64,000 nucleotides of DNA from Pseudomonas synxantha (GTDB lineage: Bacteria > Pseudomonadota > Gammaproteobacteria > Pseudomonadales > Pseudomonadaceae). Each line of letters starts with the position of its first letter. Position 1 is the stretch's first letter. Position numbers and translations under genes: made by a program. The notes under the pieces were generated by a model, which was not told the origin of the DNA, searched no databases, and saw only the letters and a program-made list of their open reading frames with translations. This document shows positions 1-8,952 of this stretch, in pieces. Location: contig NZ_LT629786.1 in NCBI RefSeq assembly GCF_900105675.1, forward strand, positions 5,270,001 through 5,334,000. The letters are read 5' to 3'.

Positions 1-649
1 CGCCCTGGCCCGGGAAGCAACGGAAGTGCCGGCTCCACTCCAGCACATCCATGGCCAGGATCGGCGCATCAGCCATTTGCACAAAGAAGATCTTGTCGCC
101 CGGGATCTGGGCGATGCCGCTCGGGTCGCCCTTGAGCGACAGCGTGTGAAAACTATCGAGCAACACACCAAGGTTCGGGTGGTCGACCTTGCGCACCAGG
201 TTCCACACCTGCTGCCAGGTGTTCACATGCTTGCCCCAGGCCAACGCTTCATAACCAATGCGCAGGCCACGCTTGCCGGCATGTTCGGCCAGCAGGCCCA
301 GGTCATCGAGTAAAATATTTTCGTCGCCCACACAATCGGCCGACGCATTGCTGCACACCAACACCAGGTCGGTGCCCAGTTCATGCATCAGGTCAAACTT
401 GCGCTCGGCGCGCTCCAGGTTGCGCGCCAGGCGGTCGCGGCGGCAACCTTCGAAGTCGCGAAACGGTTGGAACAGGGTGATGGCGATGCCCAGGTCAGCG
501 CACATCTGTCTAACTTCGCGGGGGCTGCCGTCGTAATACAACAAGTCGTTCTCGAATATTTCCACCCCATCAAACCCGGCGGCGGCAATAGCTTCGAGCT
601 TTTCCGGCAAGGTGCCGCTCAACGAAACAGTGGCAATGGAACGTTGCAT
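1..649 (-). CDS. quiC: 3-dehydroshikimate dehydratase (QuiC-like), 3' end cut off by the window
   Basis: The visible N-terminal 216 residues form a sugar-phosphate isomerase/epimerase-type TIM barrel, opening with MQRSIATVSLSG and the stretch GFDGVEIFENDLLYYDG. In Pseudomonas this barrel is normally fused to a C-terminal 4-hydroxyphenylpyruvate-dioxygenase-like domain, and the whole protein is QuiC, which turns 3-dehydroshikimate into protocatechuate in quinate/shikimate use. The second domain would lie outside the window, so the fusion is inferred. The gene diverges from an MFS transporter, as I recall for PA0242/PA0241 of P. aeruginosa, which supports a catabolic role with cytoplasmic metal-dependent activity. 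The ATG at 649 begins the conserved N-terminus. Confidence 0.8.
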   Translation of the reverse strand, partial: MQRSIATVSLSGTLPEKLEAIAAAGFDGVEIFENDLLYYDGSPREVRQMCADLGIAITLFQPFRDFEGCRRDRLARNLERAERKFDLMHELGTDLVLVCSNASADCVGDENILLDDLGLLAEHAGKRGLRIGYEALAWGKHVNTWQQVWNLVRKVDHPNLGVLLDSFHTLSLKGDPSGIAQIPGDKIFFVQMADAPILAMDVLEWSRHFRCFPGQG

Positions 650-719
650 GGATGACTCCCGGCGATTGTTGTTTGTGACAAATTATTCGCCCCCAGCCTA
701 CATGCAGCAATTAAAATGT

Positions 720-733
720 ACGAACCGGTTAGT
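720..733. promoter_or_regulatory. Palindromic operator candidate between quiC and the MFS gene
   Basis: The 14-mer ACGAACCGGTTAGT is an inverted repeat with a single mismatched pair, centred on CCGG. It lies in the 224-bp divergent intergenic region between the quiC-like and MFS genes. Its size and symmetry suit a TetR-family dimer; a TetR regulator gene is known next to quiC in related genomes but is not in this window. Operator function is inferred. Confidence 0.35.
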
Positions 734-873
734 TTTTGGTGCGATTATCGAACACTATGCCCCTTTGGCGAATTGACGACTTTTTAACCACTGCGCACCA
801 TCGACCGGGCAACTCGTTCAAGTAACAAGACCCAGAACACACCATAAAAATTTCAAAAAACGGGTACGACCTC

Positions 874-2208
874 ATGCCTCTGCAAAACCCAGCCCTGGCC
901 GCGCGCCCGGGCAACCCGCACGCCGGCATCGGCGACAAGATCCGCGGCGCCCTGGCCGTGGGTAAAACGCGCTGGGGCATGCTGGCCCTGGTGTTCTTCG
1001 CCACCACTCTGAACTACATCGACCGCGCCGCCCTCGGCGTCATGCAGCCGATCCTCGCCAAGGAAATGAGCTGGACGGCGATGGACTACGCCAACATTAA
1101 CTTCTGGTTTCAGGTCGGCTACGCCATTGGCTTTGTGCTGCAAGGCCGCTTGATCGACCGGGTGGGCGTCAAGCGCGTGTTCTTCTGCGCCGTGCTGTTG
1201 TGGAGCCTGGCCACTGGCGCCCACGGCCTGGCCACCTCGGCGGTGGGCTTTATGGTCTGCCGCTTTATCCTCGGGCTGACCGAAGCCGCCAACTATCCGG
1301 CTTGCGTCAAGACCACCCGCCTGTGGTTCCCCGCCGGTGAGCGTGCGGTCGCCACCGGTATCTTCAACGCCGGTACCAACGTCGGCGCGATGATGACGCC
1401 GATGCTGCTGCCGTTGATCCTGCACGTGTGGGGCTGGCAGGCAGCGTTCCTGTGCATGTCGGCACTCGGCGGCATCTGGCTGTTGTTCTGGGGGCTGAAG
1501 TACTACAACCCGGAAGACCATCCCACCGTCAAACAATCCGAACTGGACTACGTGCAACAGCAAGTCGAGCCGGAACAACCCCGCGTGCCATTCAGCCGCA
1601 TCCTGCGCATGCGCGGCACCTGGGCCTTCGCCCTCGCCTACTCGCTGACCGCGCCGGTGTTCTGGTTCTACCTGTACTGGCTGCCGCCGTTCTTGAACCA
1701 GCAATACAACCTGGGCATCAACGTGACGCAAATGGGCATTCCGCTGATCATCATCTACCTGACCGCCGATTTCGGCAGCGTGGGGGGTGGGATCCTGTCA
1801 TCGTTCCTGATCGGTCGTGGGATGAACTCGATCAAGGCCCGCTTGCTGTCGATGCTGCTGTTTGCCTGCTGCATCGTCGGTGTGATCATGGCGGCCGGTT
1901 CCAGCCAGCTGTGGGTCGCGGTGTTCGCCATCTCCCTGGCCATCGGCGCGCACCAAGCCTGGACCGCCAACATCTGGAGCCTGGTGATGGACTACACGCC
2001 CAAGCACATGATGAGCACGGTGTTCGGTTTCGGCGGGATGTGCGCGGCCATTGGCGGCATGTTCATGACTCAGGTCGTAGGTCACATCCTCACCGTGACC
2101 AATAACAACTACACCGTGCTGTTCACCCTGATCCCGGCGATGTACTTCATCGCGCTGGTATGGATGTACTTCATGGCGCCGCGCAAGATTCCGACGGTAG
2201 ACGTCTAA
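874..2208 (+). CDS. MFS transporter, anion:cation symporter type
   Basis: A 444-residue inner-membrane protein with about twelve hydrophobic segments. The first helix has the NYIDRAALG pattern typical of the anion:cation symporter branch (hexuronate, galactonate, phthalate carriers), followed by the loop GRLIDRVGVKR after helix 2. It diverges from the quiC-like dehydratase, so uptake of quinate, shikimate, dehydroshikimate or a related organic acid is the likely role; the substrate is inferred from context only. The stop codon abuts that of the convergent DMT gene with no spacer. Confidence 0.8.
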   Translation: MPLQNPALAARPGNPHAGIGDKIRGALAVGKTRWGMLALVFFATTLNYIDRAALGVMQPILAKEMSWTAMDYANINFWFQVGYAIGFVLQGRLIDRVGVKRVFFCAVLLWSLATGAHGLATSAVGFMVCRFILGLTEAANYPACVKTTRLWFPAGERAVATGIFNAGTNVGAMMTPMLLPLILHVWGWQAAFLCMSALGGIWLLFWGLKYYNPEDHPTVKQSELDYVQQQVEPEQPRVPFSRILRMRGTWAFALAYSLTAPVFWFYLYWLPPFLNQQYNLGINVTQMGIPLIIIYLTADFGSVGGGILSSFLIGRGMNSIKARLLSMLLFACCIVGVIMAAGSSQLWVAVFAISLAIGAHQAWTANIWSLVMDYTPKHMMSTVFGFGGMCAAIGGMFMTQVVGHILTVTNNNYTVLFTLIPAMYFIALVWMYFMAPRKIPTVDV

Positions 2209-3087
2209 TCAACGCCGCCGCTGCTGCCAGGCAGCGGCCAACCCGCTCATGCAGATCACCCCGATGCCGACCACCGTGGTTGTATCGGGGGTATGACTGA
2301 ACACCAGCCAGCCCAACAACCCCGCGAACACGATCTGGCAATAACCGAACGGCGCCAGCAAGGCCGGCGCCGCGAAGCGGAACGCCTGGGTGAGCATCAG
2401 ATGCGCGGTCATCCCGCAAGTCCCCAGCGCCAGCATCAACACAGCGTGCCACAGGCTAGGCACCTGCCAGAAGAACGGCACCATGGCGCTCATCACCAAG
2501 GTATTGCATAACCCGGCGAAGAAGTTGCTGGTGGTGGGCGTATCGAACTTACTGAGGATGCGCGTAAGCAGCTGGTAGAAGCAGAAGAACGTCGCCGAAC
2601 ACAAGGGCAACAGTACCGCCGGCGTGAACAGTTCGCCGCCGGGATGAATGATCACCAGCACCCCGATAAAGCCGCAAATCACCGCCAGCCATTGACCGCG
2701 TGTGACGTGCTCACCCAGCAGCGGCACCGACAGCGCCGTCACCAGGATCGGCGCGAGAAAGTTGACCGCCGTGGCTTCCGCCAACGGGATGTAATGCAGC
2801 GCCGCGGTGAAAAACAAGCTGGTGCCCAACAGGCACAAGGCGCGCACCACCTGCATGCCCGGCCGCTTGCTGCGCAGCACACGCAAGCCCGATTGCGGCA
2901 GGAAGATCCCGGCCATCAGCAAGGTGTGCACCAGGTAGCGCGCCCACACCACCATCACGATGGGGTAGAACCCGGCCAGGTATTTGGACAAGGCGTCATG
3001 GCTGGAGAACAGGAACGTCGCCAGCACAATCAGCAGGATGCCTTTGAAGGGATGGTTGACGCCGGAAAGCGGGGTACTGACAGTCAT
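2209..3087 (-). CDS. DMT superfamily transporter (EamA/RhaT family)
   Basis: A 292-residue protein with ten predicted membrane segments arranged as two EamA repeats, the usual size for this family. An early stretch, SSHDALSKYLAGFYP, resembles the first-helix region of S-adenosylmethionine/amino-acid-type DMT permeases. I chose ATG 3087 because it begins the family-like N-terminus; an upstream extension is open but lacks family features. Substrate unknown. It converges tail to tail with the MFS gene. Confidence 0.75.
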   Translation of the reverse strand: MTVSTPLSGVNHPFKGILLIVLATFLFSSHDALSKYLAGFYPIVMVVWARYLVHTLLMAGIFLPQSGLRVLRSKRPGMQVVRALCLLGTSLFFTAALHYIPLAEATAVNFLAPILVTALSVPLLGEHVTRGQWLAVICGFIGVLVIIHPGGELFTPAVLLPLCSATFFCFYQLLTRILSKFDTPTTSNFFAGLCNTLVMSAMVPFFWQVPSLWHAVLMLALGTCGMTAHLMLTQAFRFAAPALLAPFGYCQIVFAGLLGWLVFSHTPDTTTVVGIGVICMSGLAAAWQQRRR

Positions 3088-3272
3088 GGAATTCTCTTGC
3101 GTGGCGAGTTCAACGCGGTAGCACTCAACCGAGTAATCTAGCAGCCGGGCATGGGTCTGCCCCGAGAGCATAACCAAACAGTGGGCGAACAGCGCACTAA
3201 ATCACCGCAATCGAGTCCAACCCTGCACGCTCGCCCCGGCGTTGCACACTTTTTAATCAAGGCCTTGCCGCT

Positions 3273-3683
3273 ATGAAAAAAATCCTCTTTGCTCTTTCTG
3301 CTGTCGCCCTGCTTGCCGCCTGCGATAAAGCCAAGGAAGCGCCCAAACCTGCGCCCCCCTCTGTACAGGCGGCCCTGGTGCCGGAAACGCCCCCGACCGA
3401 TCAATGGGTTGGTAAGTGGATCGGCGTCGAAGGCTTGAACCTGACCATCGCCAAAGACGACAGCATTGGCCGCGGCCACTACCTTCTCACCATGCAATAC
3501 GGCCTCGATGCCGATGCCTCCGGCACCTTCAAAGGTGAAGCCGCCGAAGACGGTATCGCCTTCACCCGCCCCGACGGCCCACACCTGTTGCGCGCCGGCG
3601 ACGGTGTCACCACTGGCCTGAAATGGCTGGCGGATAAAAAAGACTGCCTGATCGTCGCCACCGGCGAAGGCTATTGCCGTTAA
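3273..3683 (+). CDS. Small putative lipoprotein of unknown function
   Basis: A 136-residue protein with a type II signal peptide: MKK, a short hydrophobic core, and the lipobox LAAC with Cys at residue 17. The linker after the Cys is Lys/Pro/Ala rich. The remaining ~90 residues look like a small beta domain (WVGKWIGVEGLNLTI, YLLTMQYG). There are two Cys near the C-terminus. AAGG precedes the ATG. Probably anchored to a membrane facing the periplasm. No family was recognised. Confidence 0.7.
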   Translation: MKKILFALSAVALLAACDKAKEAPKPAPPSVQAALVPETPPTDQWVGKWIGVEGLNLTIAKDDSIGRGHYLLTMQYGLDADASGTFKGEAAEDGIAFTRPDGPHLLRAGDGVTTGLKWLADKKDCLIVATGEGYCR

Positions 3684-3728
3684 TACCGACCATAATCACT
3701 CACGGTTAGCACACAGAGGATTGCTCCC

Positions 3729-4616
3729 ATGCTATGGAAAAAAGGCCGACGCAGCGACAACGTGGTGGATGCCCGCGATGACAGTGGTGGTGGCGGTGGC
3801 GGCATGCGCTTTGGCGGCGGCAAGGGCCTGAGCCTGACGGCGATCGTGTTGATCGTGGGCATTGGCTGGTTGACCGGCCAGGACCCGATGCAGATCCTCG
3901 GCCAGTTGAGCGGCCAGATGGAGCAGGCACCGTCGGTCAGCACCCAGCCACGCCAGGCGCCGCCGGCCAACGACCAGCAGGCCGATTTCGTACGCGCCGT
4001 GCTGGGCGACACTGAAGACACCTGGGGCCAGGTGTTCCAGGAAAACGGCCTGGCCTACAAGAACCCGAAGCTGATCCTGTTCCGTGGCCGGGTGAACTCG
4101 GCCTGTGGCGGCGCCACCTCCGCCAGCGGCCCGTTCTATTGCCCGGCTGACCAACAGGTGTACCTGGACCTGGATTTCTTCCGGGAAATGTCCCAACGCT
4201 TCCAGGCATCCGGCGAATTCGCCCAGGCTTATGTGATCGCCCACGAAGTCGGACACCACGTGCAAACGCTGCTGGGCATCTCATCCAAGATCCAGGCAGC
4301 GCGCCAGCAAGGTCGGCAGATGCAAGGCGATGGCGGCCTGCTGGTACGCCAGGAACTGCAAGCCGACTGCTTTGCCGGGGTATGGGCCAACCGCGCACAG
4401 AAACGCCTGAACTGGCTGGAACCGGGTGATATCGAAGCGGCACTGAACGCGGCCAACGCCATTGGCGATGACCGTTTGCAGCAACAGGGCCAAGGGCGCG
4501 TAGTGCCGGACTCGTTTACCCATGGTACCTCGGCCCAGCGCGTGCGCTGGTTCAAGACCGGCTTCGCCCAGGGTCAGATCTCTCAATGCGATACCTTCGC
4601 GGCCAAGAGTCTCTAA
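3729..4616 (+). CDS. ypfJ: YpfJ-type neutral zinc metallopeptidase
   Basis: A 295-residue protein with a hydrophilic Gly-rich N-terminus, one membrane segment around residues 36-54 (LSLTAIVLIVGIGWL), and a C-terminal metallopeptidase domain. The zinc motif is HEVGHH, followed about 45 residues later by QELQADCFAG, which supplies the third ligand. This is the pattern of the YpfJ/UPF0343 family; the substrate is not known. AGAGGA precedes the ATG. The stop codon is directly followed by the start codon of the next gene, suggesting co-translation. Confidence 0.85.
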   Translation: MLWKKGRRSDNVVDARDDSGGGGGGMRFGGGKGLSLTAIVLIVGIGWLTGQDPMQILGQLSGQMEQAPSVSTQPRQAPPANDQQADFVRAVLGDTEDTWGQVFQENGLAYKNPKLILFRGRVNSACGGATSASGPFYCPADQQVYLDLDFFREMSQRFQASGEFAQAYVIAHEVGHHVQTLLGISSKIQAARQQGRQMQGDGGLLVRQELQADCFAGVWANRAQKRLNWLEPGDIEAALNAANAIGDDRLQQQGQGRVVPDSFTHGTSAQRVRWFKTGFAQGQISQCDTFAAKSL

Positions 4617-5591
4617 ATGATCAAACGATTGGGGTTGCTGCTGGGTGTGTTCGTGTCCTGCTGCACCCTGGCGGCCGAACACGGCGTTAAGGTGGTCAGC
4701 CCCGATCGCTTTCATCTGGAGGCCGGCGACCTCAGCCTCGGCGTGAGCCAGGACTGGCGCCAGCCGCTGCCCAAGGTCACGCGTGCGCTGATCATCGTGC
4801 ATGGCCGCCTGCGCAATGCGCAGACCTACCTGCAAAGCGGCATCGACGCCGCCACCCATGCCGGAGTTGGCGGCACTACGCTGGTGATCGCGCCGCAGTT
4901 TCTGAATCAATCGGACGTGAAGCGTAACCATCTGGGCAATCAGGTATTGCGTTGGAAGGGCAACGACTGGATGGCTGGCGAAGCTTCCACCGCGCCTGGG
5001 CAGGTCAGTTCTTATGGCGTTCTGGACCAGATCATCAAGCACCTGGGCAACCGCAAGCTGTTCCCGGCGCTGAAAGAAATCGTGATCGCCGGGCATTCCG
5101 GTGGCGGCCAAGTCGTCCAACGCTTCGCCCTCACCGGCCATGACCACCCGTTGCTGAAAACCGAAGGCATCAGCCTGCGGTACGTGGCGGCCAACCCATC
5201 GTCCTACGCCTACTTCAGCCCGCAGCGGCCGGTGCCGTTCGATACGGCCAGTTGCCCAAGCTTCAACGACTGGAAATACGGCATGCAAAACCTGCCGGAT
5301 TACGTGGGTGAGCGAGGCGCCCAGCAACTGGAACAGGCCTACGTTTCACGCGACATCACTTATCTGTTGGGCCAGCAAGACACCGACCCCAACCACCCGG
5401 CATTGGATAAAGGCTGCGAGGCCGAAACCCAGGGTGCGTATAGGCTGATTCGTGGGCACAACTACTTTGACTACCTCAAACTGCGCCATCCGCAGTTGAG
5501 TCACAAGCTGGTGGAAGTGCCGGGGGTGGGGCATGACGGGGATAAGATGTTTACTTCGCCAGAGGGAGAAAAGGTGCTGTTTGCCCAGTAG
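4617..5591 (+). CDS. Secreted alpha/beta hydrolase
   Basis: A 324-residue protein with an N-terminal signal peptide (about 20 residues, ending near TLAAEHG). The nucleophile elbow is AGHSGGG, the oxyanion region IIVHGRL is near residue 60, and the catalytic His is probably in GVGHDGDKM near the C-terminus. The fold is clear, but the substrate (ester or peptide) is not. The ATG immediately follows the stop of the ypfJ-like gene, so the two are probably one transcript. A REPIN follows the stop. Confidence 0.75.
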   Translation: MIKRLGLLLGVFVSCCTLAAEHGVKVVSPDRFHLEAGDLSLGVSQDWRQPLPKVTRALIIVHGRLRNAQTYLQSGIDAATHAGVGGTTLVIAPQFLNQSDVKRNHLGNQVLRWKGNDWMAGEASTAPGQVSSYGVLDQIIKHLGNRKLFPALKEIVIAGHSGGGQVVQRFALTGHDHPLLKTEGISLRYVAANPSSYAYFSPQRPVPFDTASCPSFNDWKYGMQNLPDYVGERGAQQLEQAYVSRDITYLLGQQDTDPNHPALDKGCEAETQGAYRLIRGHNYFDYLKLRHPQLSHKLVEVPGVGHDGDKMFTSPEGEKVLFAQ

Positions 5592-5612
5592 CACCTGAAG
5601 GAACCCAATCAA

Positions 5613-5707
5613 AATGTGGGAGGGGGCTTGCTCCCGATTGCGGTGTGCCAGCTAAACATAGGCTGGCTGACACACTGCAATCGGGAGCAAGCCCCCTCCC
5701 ACATTTG
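5613..5707. repeat. REPIN (inverted pair of group I REP sequences)
   Basis: Two arms starting with AAATGTGGGAGGGGGC form an inverted pair; each continues into a GCTTGCTCCCGAT-type hairpin and they are separated by a short spacer. It lies between the convergent ends of the hydrolase and HAD genes, where it could also act as a bidirectional transcript end. Confidence 0.95.
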
Positions 5708-5723
5708 ATCTCTATTGTCTGGG

Positions 5724-6311
5724 CTAGATCATTCGGCGCAATACAGCGCAGTTTGCCGCATGCCAATCCGCCAACTCCGGCCATGGGTTCTCCGGCAGGT
5801 TCACCAACACGGTCTTCGTCCCCGCTGCCCGGCCACAGTCCAGGTCAAAACGATAATCCCCGACCATCACCATCTCACTCGGCGCTACCTTCCACGCTGT
5901 CGCCAACTTCAACAAACCACCCGGATCAGGTTTGTGCGGCGCATCATCACGCCCCAGCACATCCTCAATGGCAAAACAGTCCGCCAGGCCTATGGCTTCC
6001 AGGGTGATATGGGCCAGCTCGCGCGCATTGCGGGTCAGGATACCCAGGCGATAACCGCGCCCGGCCAATTCACGCACCAGGTCCACTGCCCCTTGTGCCG
6101 CGACCGAACCGAGTGCCAGCTCGCGTTCATGCTCCAGTAGCCAGGCATGCTTGGCTGCTGCAACGTCTGCGGGCAACGCAGCAAGATGAGTGAGAATGTC
6201 GTCCTCAGTCGGAATATCCAACGCCACGCGGATGGCGGCAAAATCATGCACGGCCACCGTGAGAGTGCCGTCCATGTCGAACACCCAATGCTTAATGTCC
6301 GACAGGCTCAT
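5724..6311 (-). CDS. HAD-family hydrolase (phosphatase)
   Basis: A 195-residue cytoplasmic phosphatase of subfamily IA type. Motif I is FDMDGTLT near the N-terminus with both aspartates, motif II is LTRN, motif III Lys is in HKPDP, and motif IV is MVGDYRFDLDCG. It resembles phosphoglycolate phosphatase, but the substrate cannot be read from the sequence. The start is ATG 6311, which shares four bases (ATGA) with the stop of the upstream tesB gene, so the two are translationally coupled. Confidence 0.85.
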   Translation of the reverse strand: MSLSDIKHWVFDMDGTLTVAVHDFAAIRVALDIPTEDDILTHLAALPADVAAAKHAWLLEHERELALGSVAAQGAVDLVRELAGRGYRLGILTRNARELAHITLEAIGLADCFAIEDVLGRDDAPHKPDPGGLLKLATAWKVAPSEMVMVGDYRFDLDCGRAAGTKTVLVNLPENPWPELADWHAANCAVLRRMI

Positions 6312-7177
6312 GCCCAGTCCTTGCGATGGCGGATCAAACCTTCCTGGGTCACCGAGGCCACCAGTTGCCCGGAGCGGTTGTACACGCTGCCACGGGAAAA
6401 GCCCCGGGAGTTGCCGGCCCACGGGCTATCCATGGCATACAGCAACCAGTCATCGGCGCGCAGGTCAGCGTGAAACCACAGCGCGTGGTCGAGGCTGGCG
6501 ACCTGCATGTCTTTCTGCCACACGGTCTTGCCATGGGGCAGCAACGAAGTCGTCAGCAGGCCGAAGTCCGAGGCGTAGGCCAGCAGGTACTTATGCAGCG
6601 CCGGCGCGTCCGCCAGGGCGCCATCGGCACGAAACCACACGTACTTGACCGGATCGGACGGTTGCGGGTTGAACGGGTCTTTTTCGGTGACCGGGCGCAC
6701 TTCGATGGGCTTGGGGCACAGCAACTTGTCGCGCATGTGTTCGGGGATAAGGTGCGCACGTTGCTTGGTCAGCTCCAGCTCCGACGGCAGGTTTTCCGGG
6801 CCGACCACCACCGGCATGGTGGTCTGGTGATCGAAGCCTTGTTCGTCGTACTGGAACGAGGTGGTGCACGTAAAGATCGGGTTGCCCTTCTGGATCGCCG
6901 TTACCCGCCGAGTGCTGAAACTGCCGCCGTCGCGTACGCGGTCCACCGAATACACCACTGGCAAGGCTGCATCGCCAGGGCGCAGGAAATAACCGTGCAG
7001 GGAATGCACATGCCGCGCTTCTTCTACCGTCTGGCTGGCCGCCGACAGCGACTGGCCGAGCACTTGGCCGCCGAACAACTGGCGAAAGCCCAGGTCCTGG
7101 CTGCGGCCGCGAAAGAGGTTTTCCTCGATCGGTTCCAGGGTCAGCAAGTCCACCAGATCTTCCAATACTTGGCTCAT
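6308..7177 (-). CDS. tesB: Acyl-CoA thioesterase II
   Basis: A 289-residue double-hotdog protein that hydrolyses acyl-CoA to free fatty acid and CoA in the cytoplasm. The N-terminal hotdog holds FRGRSQDLGFRQLFGGQVLGQ, and the C-terminal part holds the HALWFH stretch typical of TesB. AGGAGT precedes ATG 7177. The length equals that of E. coli TesB (about 286). Its stop overlaps the start of the HAD gene. I recall the same pair in P. putida (PP_4762/PP_4761). Confidence 0.92.
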   Translation of the reverse strand: MSQVLEDLVDLLTLEPIEENLFRGRSQDLGFRQLFGGQVLGQSLSAASQTVEEARHVHSLHGYFLRPGDAALPVVYSVDRVRDGGSFSTRRVTAIQKGNPIFTCTTSFQYDEQGFDHQTTMPVVVGPENLPSELELTKQRAHLIPEHMRDKLLCPKPIEVRPVTEKDPFNPQPSDPVKYVWFRADGALADAPALHKYLLAYASDFGLLTTSLLPHGKTVWQKDMQVASLDHALWFHADLRADDWLLYAMDSPWAGNSRGFSRGSVYNRSGQLVASVTQEGLIRHRKDWA

Positions 7178-7215
7178 AGAGCAACTCCTACAATCAATAG
7201 GGCATTCCGGGCTGC

Positions 7216-7785
7216 TTATCCATGCAGCGTGTCCAACCATTGGGCGCGGGTGATGCGGTACAAAACATGAGGGCGCAGCGGGTCACCGGCTGCGACTTTA
7301 GGGTGTTCAAAATCTGCCTGCGGATCGTAATGCATACCGATGGCCTGCATGACTTTTTGTGAGGGCAGATTGGTCTCGGTAGTGAAGGCGAGAATTTCAT
7401 CCAGCTGCAGGCGATCAAAACCACAGCGCAGCGCGGTCCAGGCCGCCTCACTGGCGTAGCCCAGGCCCCAGTGTTCGCGGGCCAGGCGCCAGCCGATTTC
7501 CACTGCCGGTGTAAAACCGGCTTCGAAGCTGACATTCTGCAGCCCGGTCAGGCCGATAAATTCGCCGGTATCCTTGCGCTGCAAGGCCCAAAAACCGAAG
7601 CCGTACTCCGCGAAATGCCCGCGAATCCGGCCGATCAAAGCGGCGCTTTCCAGATGGCTCAACCTGGCCGGAAAATAGCGCATCACTTGCGGGTCGGCGC
7701 ACATGCGCGCAAAGTCCGGCAGGTCGCTGTCGCGCCATTGGCGCATTAGCAGGCGTGCACTTTCCAATTCCAATATCGGCTCCAT
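7216..7785 (-). CDS. GNAT-family N-acetyltransferase (RimJ/RimL-like)
   Basis: A 189-residue acetyltransferase of the Acetyltransf_3 type: TARLLMRQWRDSD-like opening (here SARLLMRQW), GFWALQRKDTGEFIGLTGLQ in the middle, and the acetyl-CoA-binding region GWRLAREHWGLGYASEA. The acceptor is unknown. ATG 7785 has GGGAGGGGG upstream. The gap to tesB is 38 bp, so it may be the first gene of a three-gene transcript with tesB and the HAD gene. It diverges from the histone-deacetylase-like gene. Confidence 0.85.
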   Translation of the reverse strand: MEPILELESARLLMRQWRDSDLPDFARMCADPQVMRYFPARLSHLESAALIGRIRGHFAEYGFGFWALQRKDTGEFIGLTGLQNVSFEAGFTPAVEIGWRLAREHWGLGYASEAAWTALRCGFDRLQLDEILAFTTETNLPSQKVMQAIGMHYDPQADFEHPKVAAGDPLRPHVLYRITRAQWLDTLHG

Positions 7786-7861
7786 GGGTCCCCCTCCCTT
7801 GCCATGTGCGTGAGTGTACAGCGCTGTTAAGATCCTTCGCAGGTTCCCGTCAGAAAATCCC

Positions 7862-8782
7862 ATGCCTTTGCCATTGATCTACCACGAAGACTACAGCCCC
7901 GAGTTCCCGGCGGACCACCGGTTCCCCATGGACAAGTTTCGCCTGCTGCGCGACCACTTGGTGGACACTGGCTTGACCCAAGACAGCCAATTGCTGCGCC
8001 CGCAATTGTGTCCAGCGGATATCCTGGCCCTGGCCCATGAACCTGGGTATATCGAACGCTACATGAGCGGCCAATTGTCCCGCGAAGATCAGCGCCGCCT
8101 CGGCCTGCCCTGGAGCGAAGCACTGGCGCGGCGTACCGTGCGCGCGGTAGGCGGCTCGATACTGGCGGCTGAACAAGCCCTCGAACATGGCCTGGCCTGC
8201 CATTTGGCCGGCGGCACCCATCACGCCCACTACGATTACCCTGCGGGCTTCTGCATCTTCAATGACCTGGCAGTGATCAGCCATTACCTGCTGGCCAGCG
8301 GTCGGGTCAATCGCGTGTTGATCTTCGATTGCGACGTGCACCAGGGCGATGGCACCGCACGCATCCTCCACGACACGCCGGACGCCATCACCGTGTCGCT
8401 GCACTGCGAAAAAAACTTTCCGGCGCGCAAGGCCCAGAGTGATTGGGATATCCCGCTGCCCATAGGCATGGGCGATGCCGACTACCTCAAGGTGGTGGAC
8501 GACACGCTCAACTACCTGTTGCCGCTCTACCAGCCCGACCTGGTGCTGTACGACGCCGGCGTGGATGTGCACAAGGATGACGCCCTCGGTTACCTCAAGC
8601 TGACGGATGAGGGCGTCGCCGCCCGTGATGAAAGCGTGATGCGCCACTGCCTGGGTCGCGACATTCCGGTGATGGGCGTGATCGGCGGCGGCTACAGCAA
8701 GGACCGCCTGGCCCTGGCCCGCCGCCACGGCATCCTGCACCACAGCGCCCAGCGGGTATGGGCGTCATCAGGTTGTCACTGA
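7862..8782 (+). CDS. Histone-deacetylase-family (acetoin utilisation type) deacetylase
   Basis: A 306-residue zinc-dependent deacetylase. Diagnostic motifs are GGTHHAHYDYPAGFC (paired catalytic His), IFDCDVHQGDGTA (zinc ligands Asp and His) and LYDAGVDVHKDD (third ligand region). Bacterial members act on acetylated lysines, polyamines or other small amides; the substrate is not known. The start is ATG 7862, chosen because MPLPLIYHEDYSPEFP is the conserved N-terminus; no strong ribosome binding site precedes it. Confidence 0.85.
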   Translation: MPLPLIYHEDYSPEFPADHRFPMDKFRLLRDHLVDTGLTQDSQLLRPQLCPADILALAHEPGYIERYMSGQLSREDQRRLGLPWSEALARRTVRAVGGSILAAEQALEHGLACHLAGGTHHAHYDYPAGFCIFNDLAVISHYLLASGRVNRVLIFDCDVHQGDGTARILHDTPDAITVSLHCEKNFPARKAQSDWDIPLPIGMGDADYLKVVDDTLNYLLPLYQPDLVLYDAGVDVHKDDALGYLKLTDEGVAARDESVMRHCLGRDIPVMGVIGGGYSKDRLALARRHGILHHSAQRVWASSGCH

Positions 8783-8818
8783 ACTGTGGGCGTTACCCAC
8801 AATGCCTGTGGAACGGCC

Positions 8819-8827
8819 TGTGGATAA
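8819..8827 (-). other. Perfect DnaA box (TTATCCACA)
   Basis: The + strand reads TGTGGATAA, the reverse complement of the DnaA consensus TTATCCACA. It lies in the 170-bp gap between the deacetylase and flavoprotein genes, about 500 bp from a group of further boxes inside the flavoprotein gene. Confidence 0.5.
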
Positions 8828-8952
8828 CTTGAGCGTAAGCGGCTGCAAGCTAGCAGCCGTATGGTCTGTAGGAAAGTGTACGTTTTTTGATCAGGCAACC
8901 GCGCCTTCGTCGGGTAGAATGCTCGGCCTGTTCAAGCGACCGTAGCCCTGCC

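Noticed and set aside
8785..8859. Two short hairpins after the deacetylase gene (8785-8801 and 8840-8859)
   Set aside because: Stems of 6-7 bp with no U-tract; not called as terminators.
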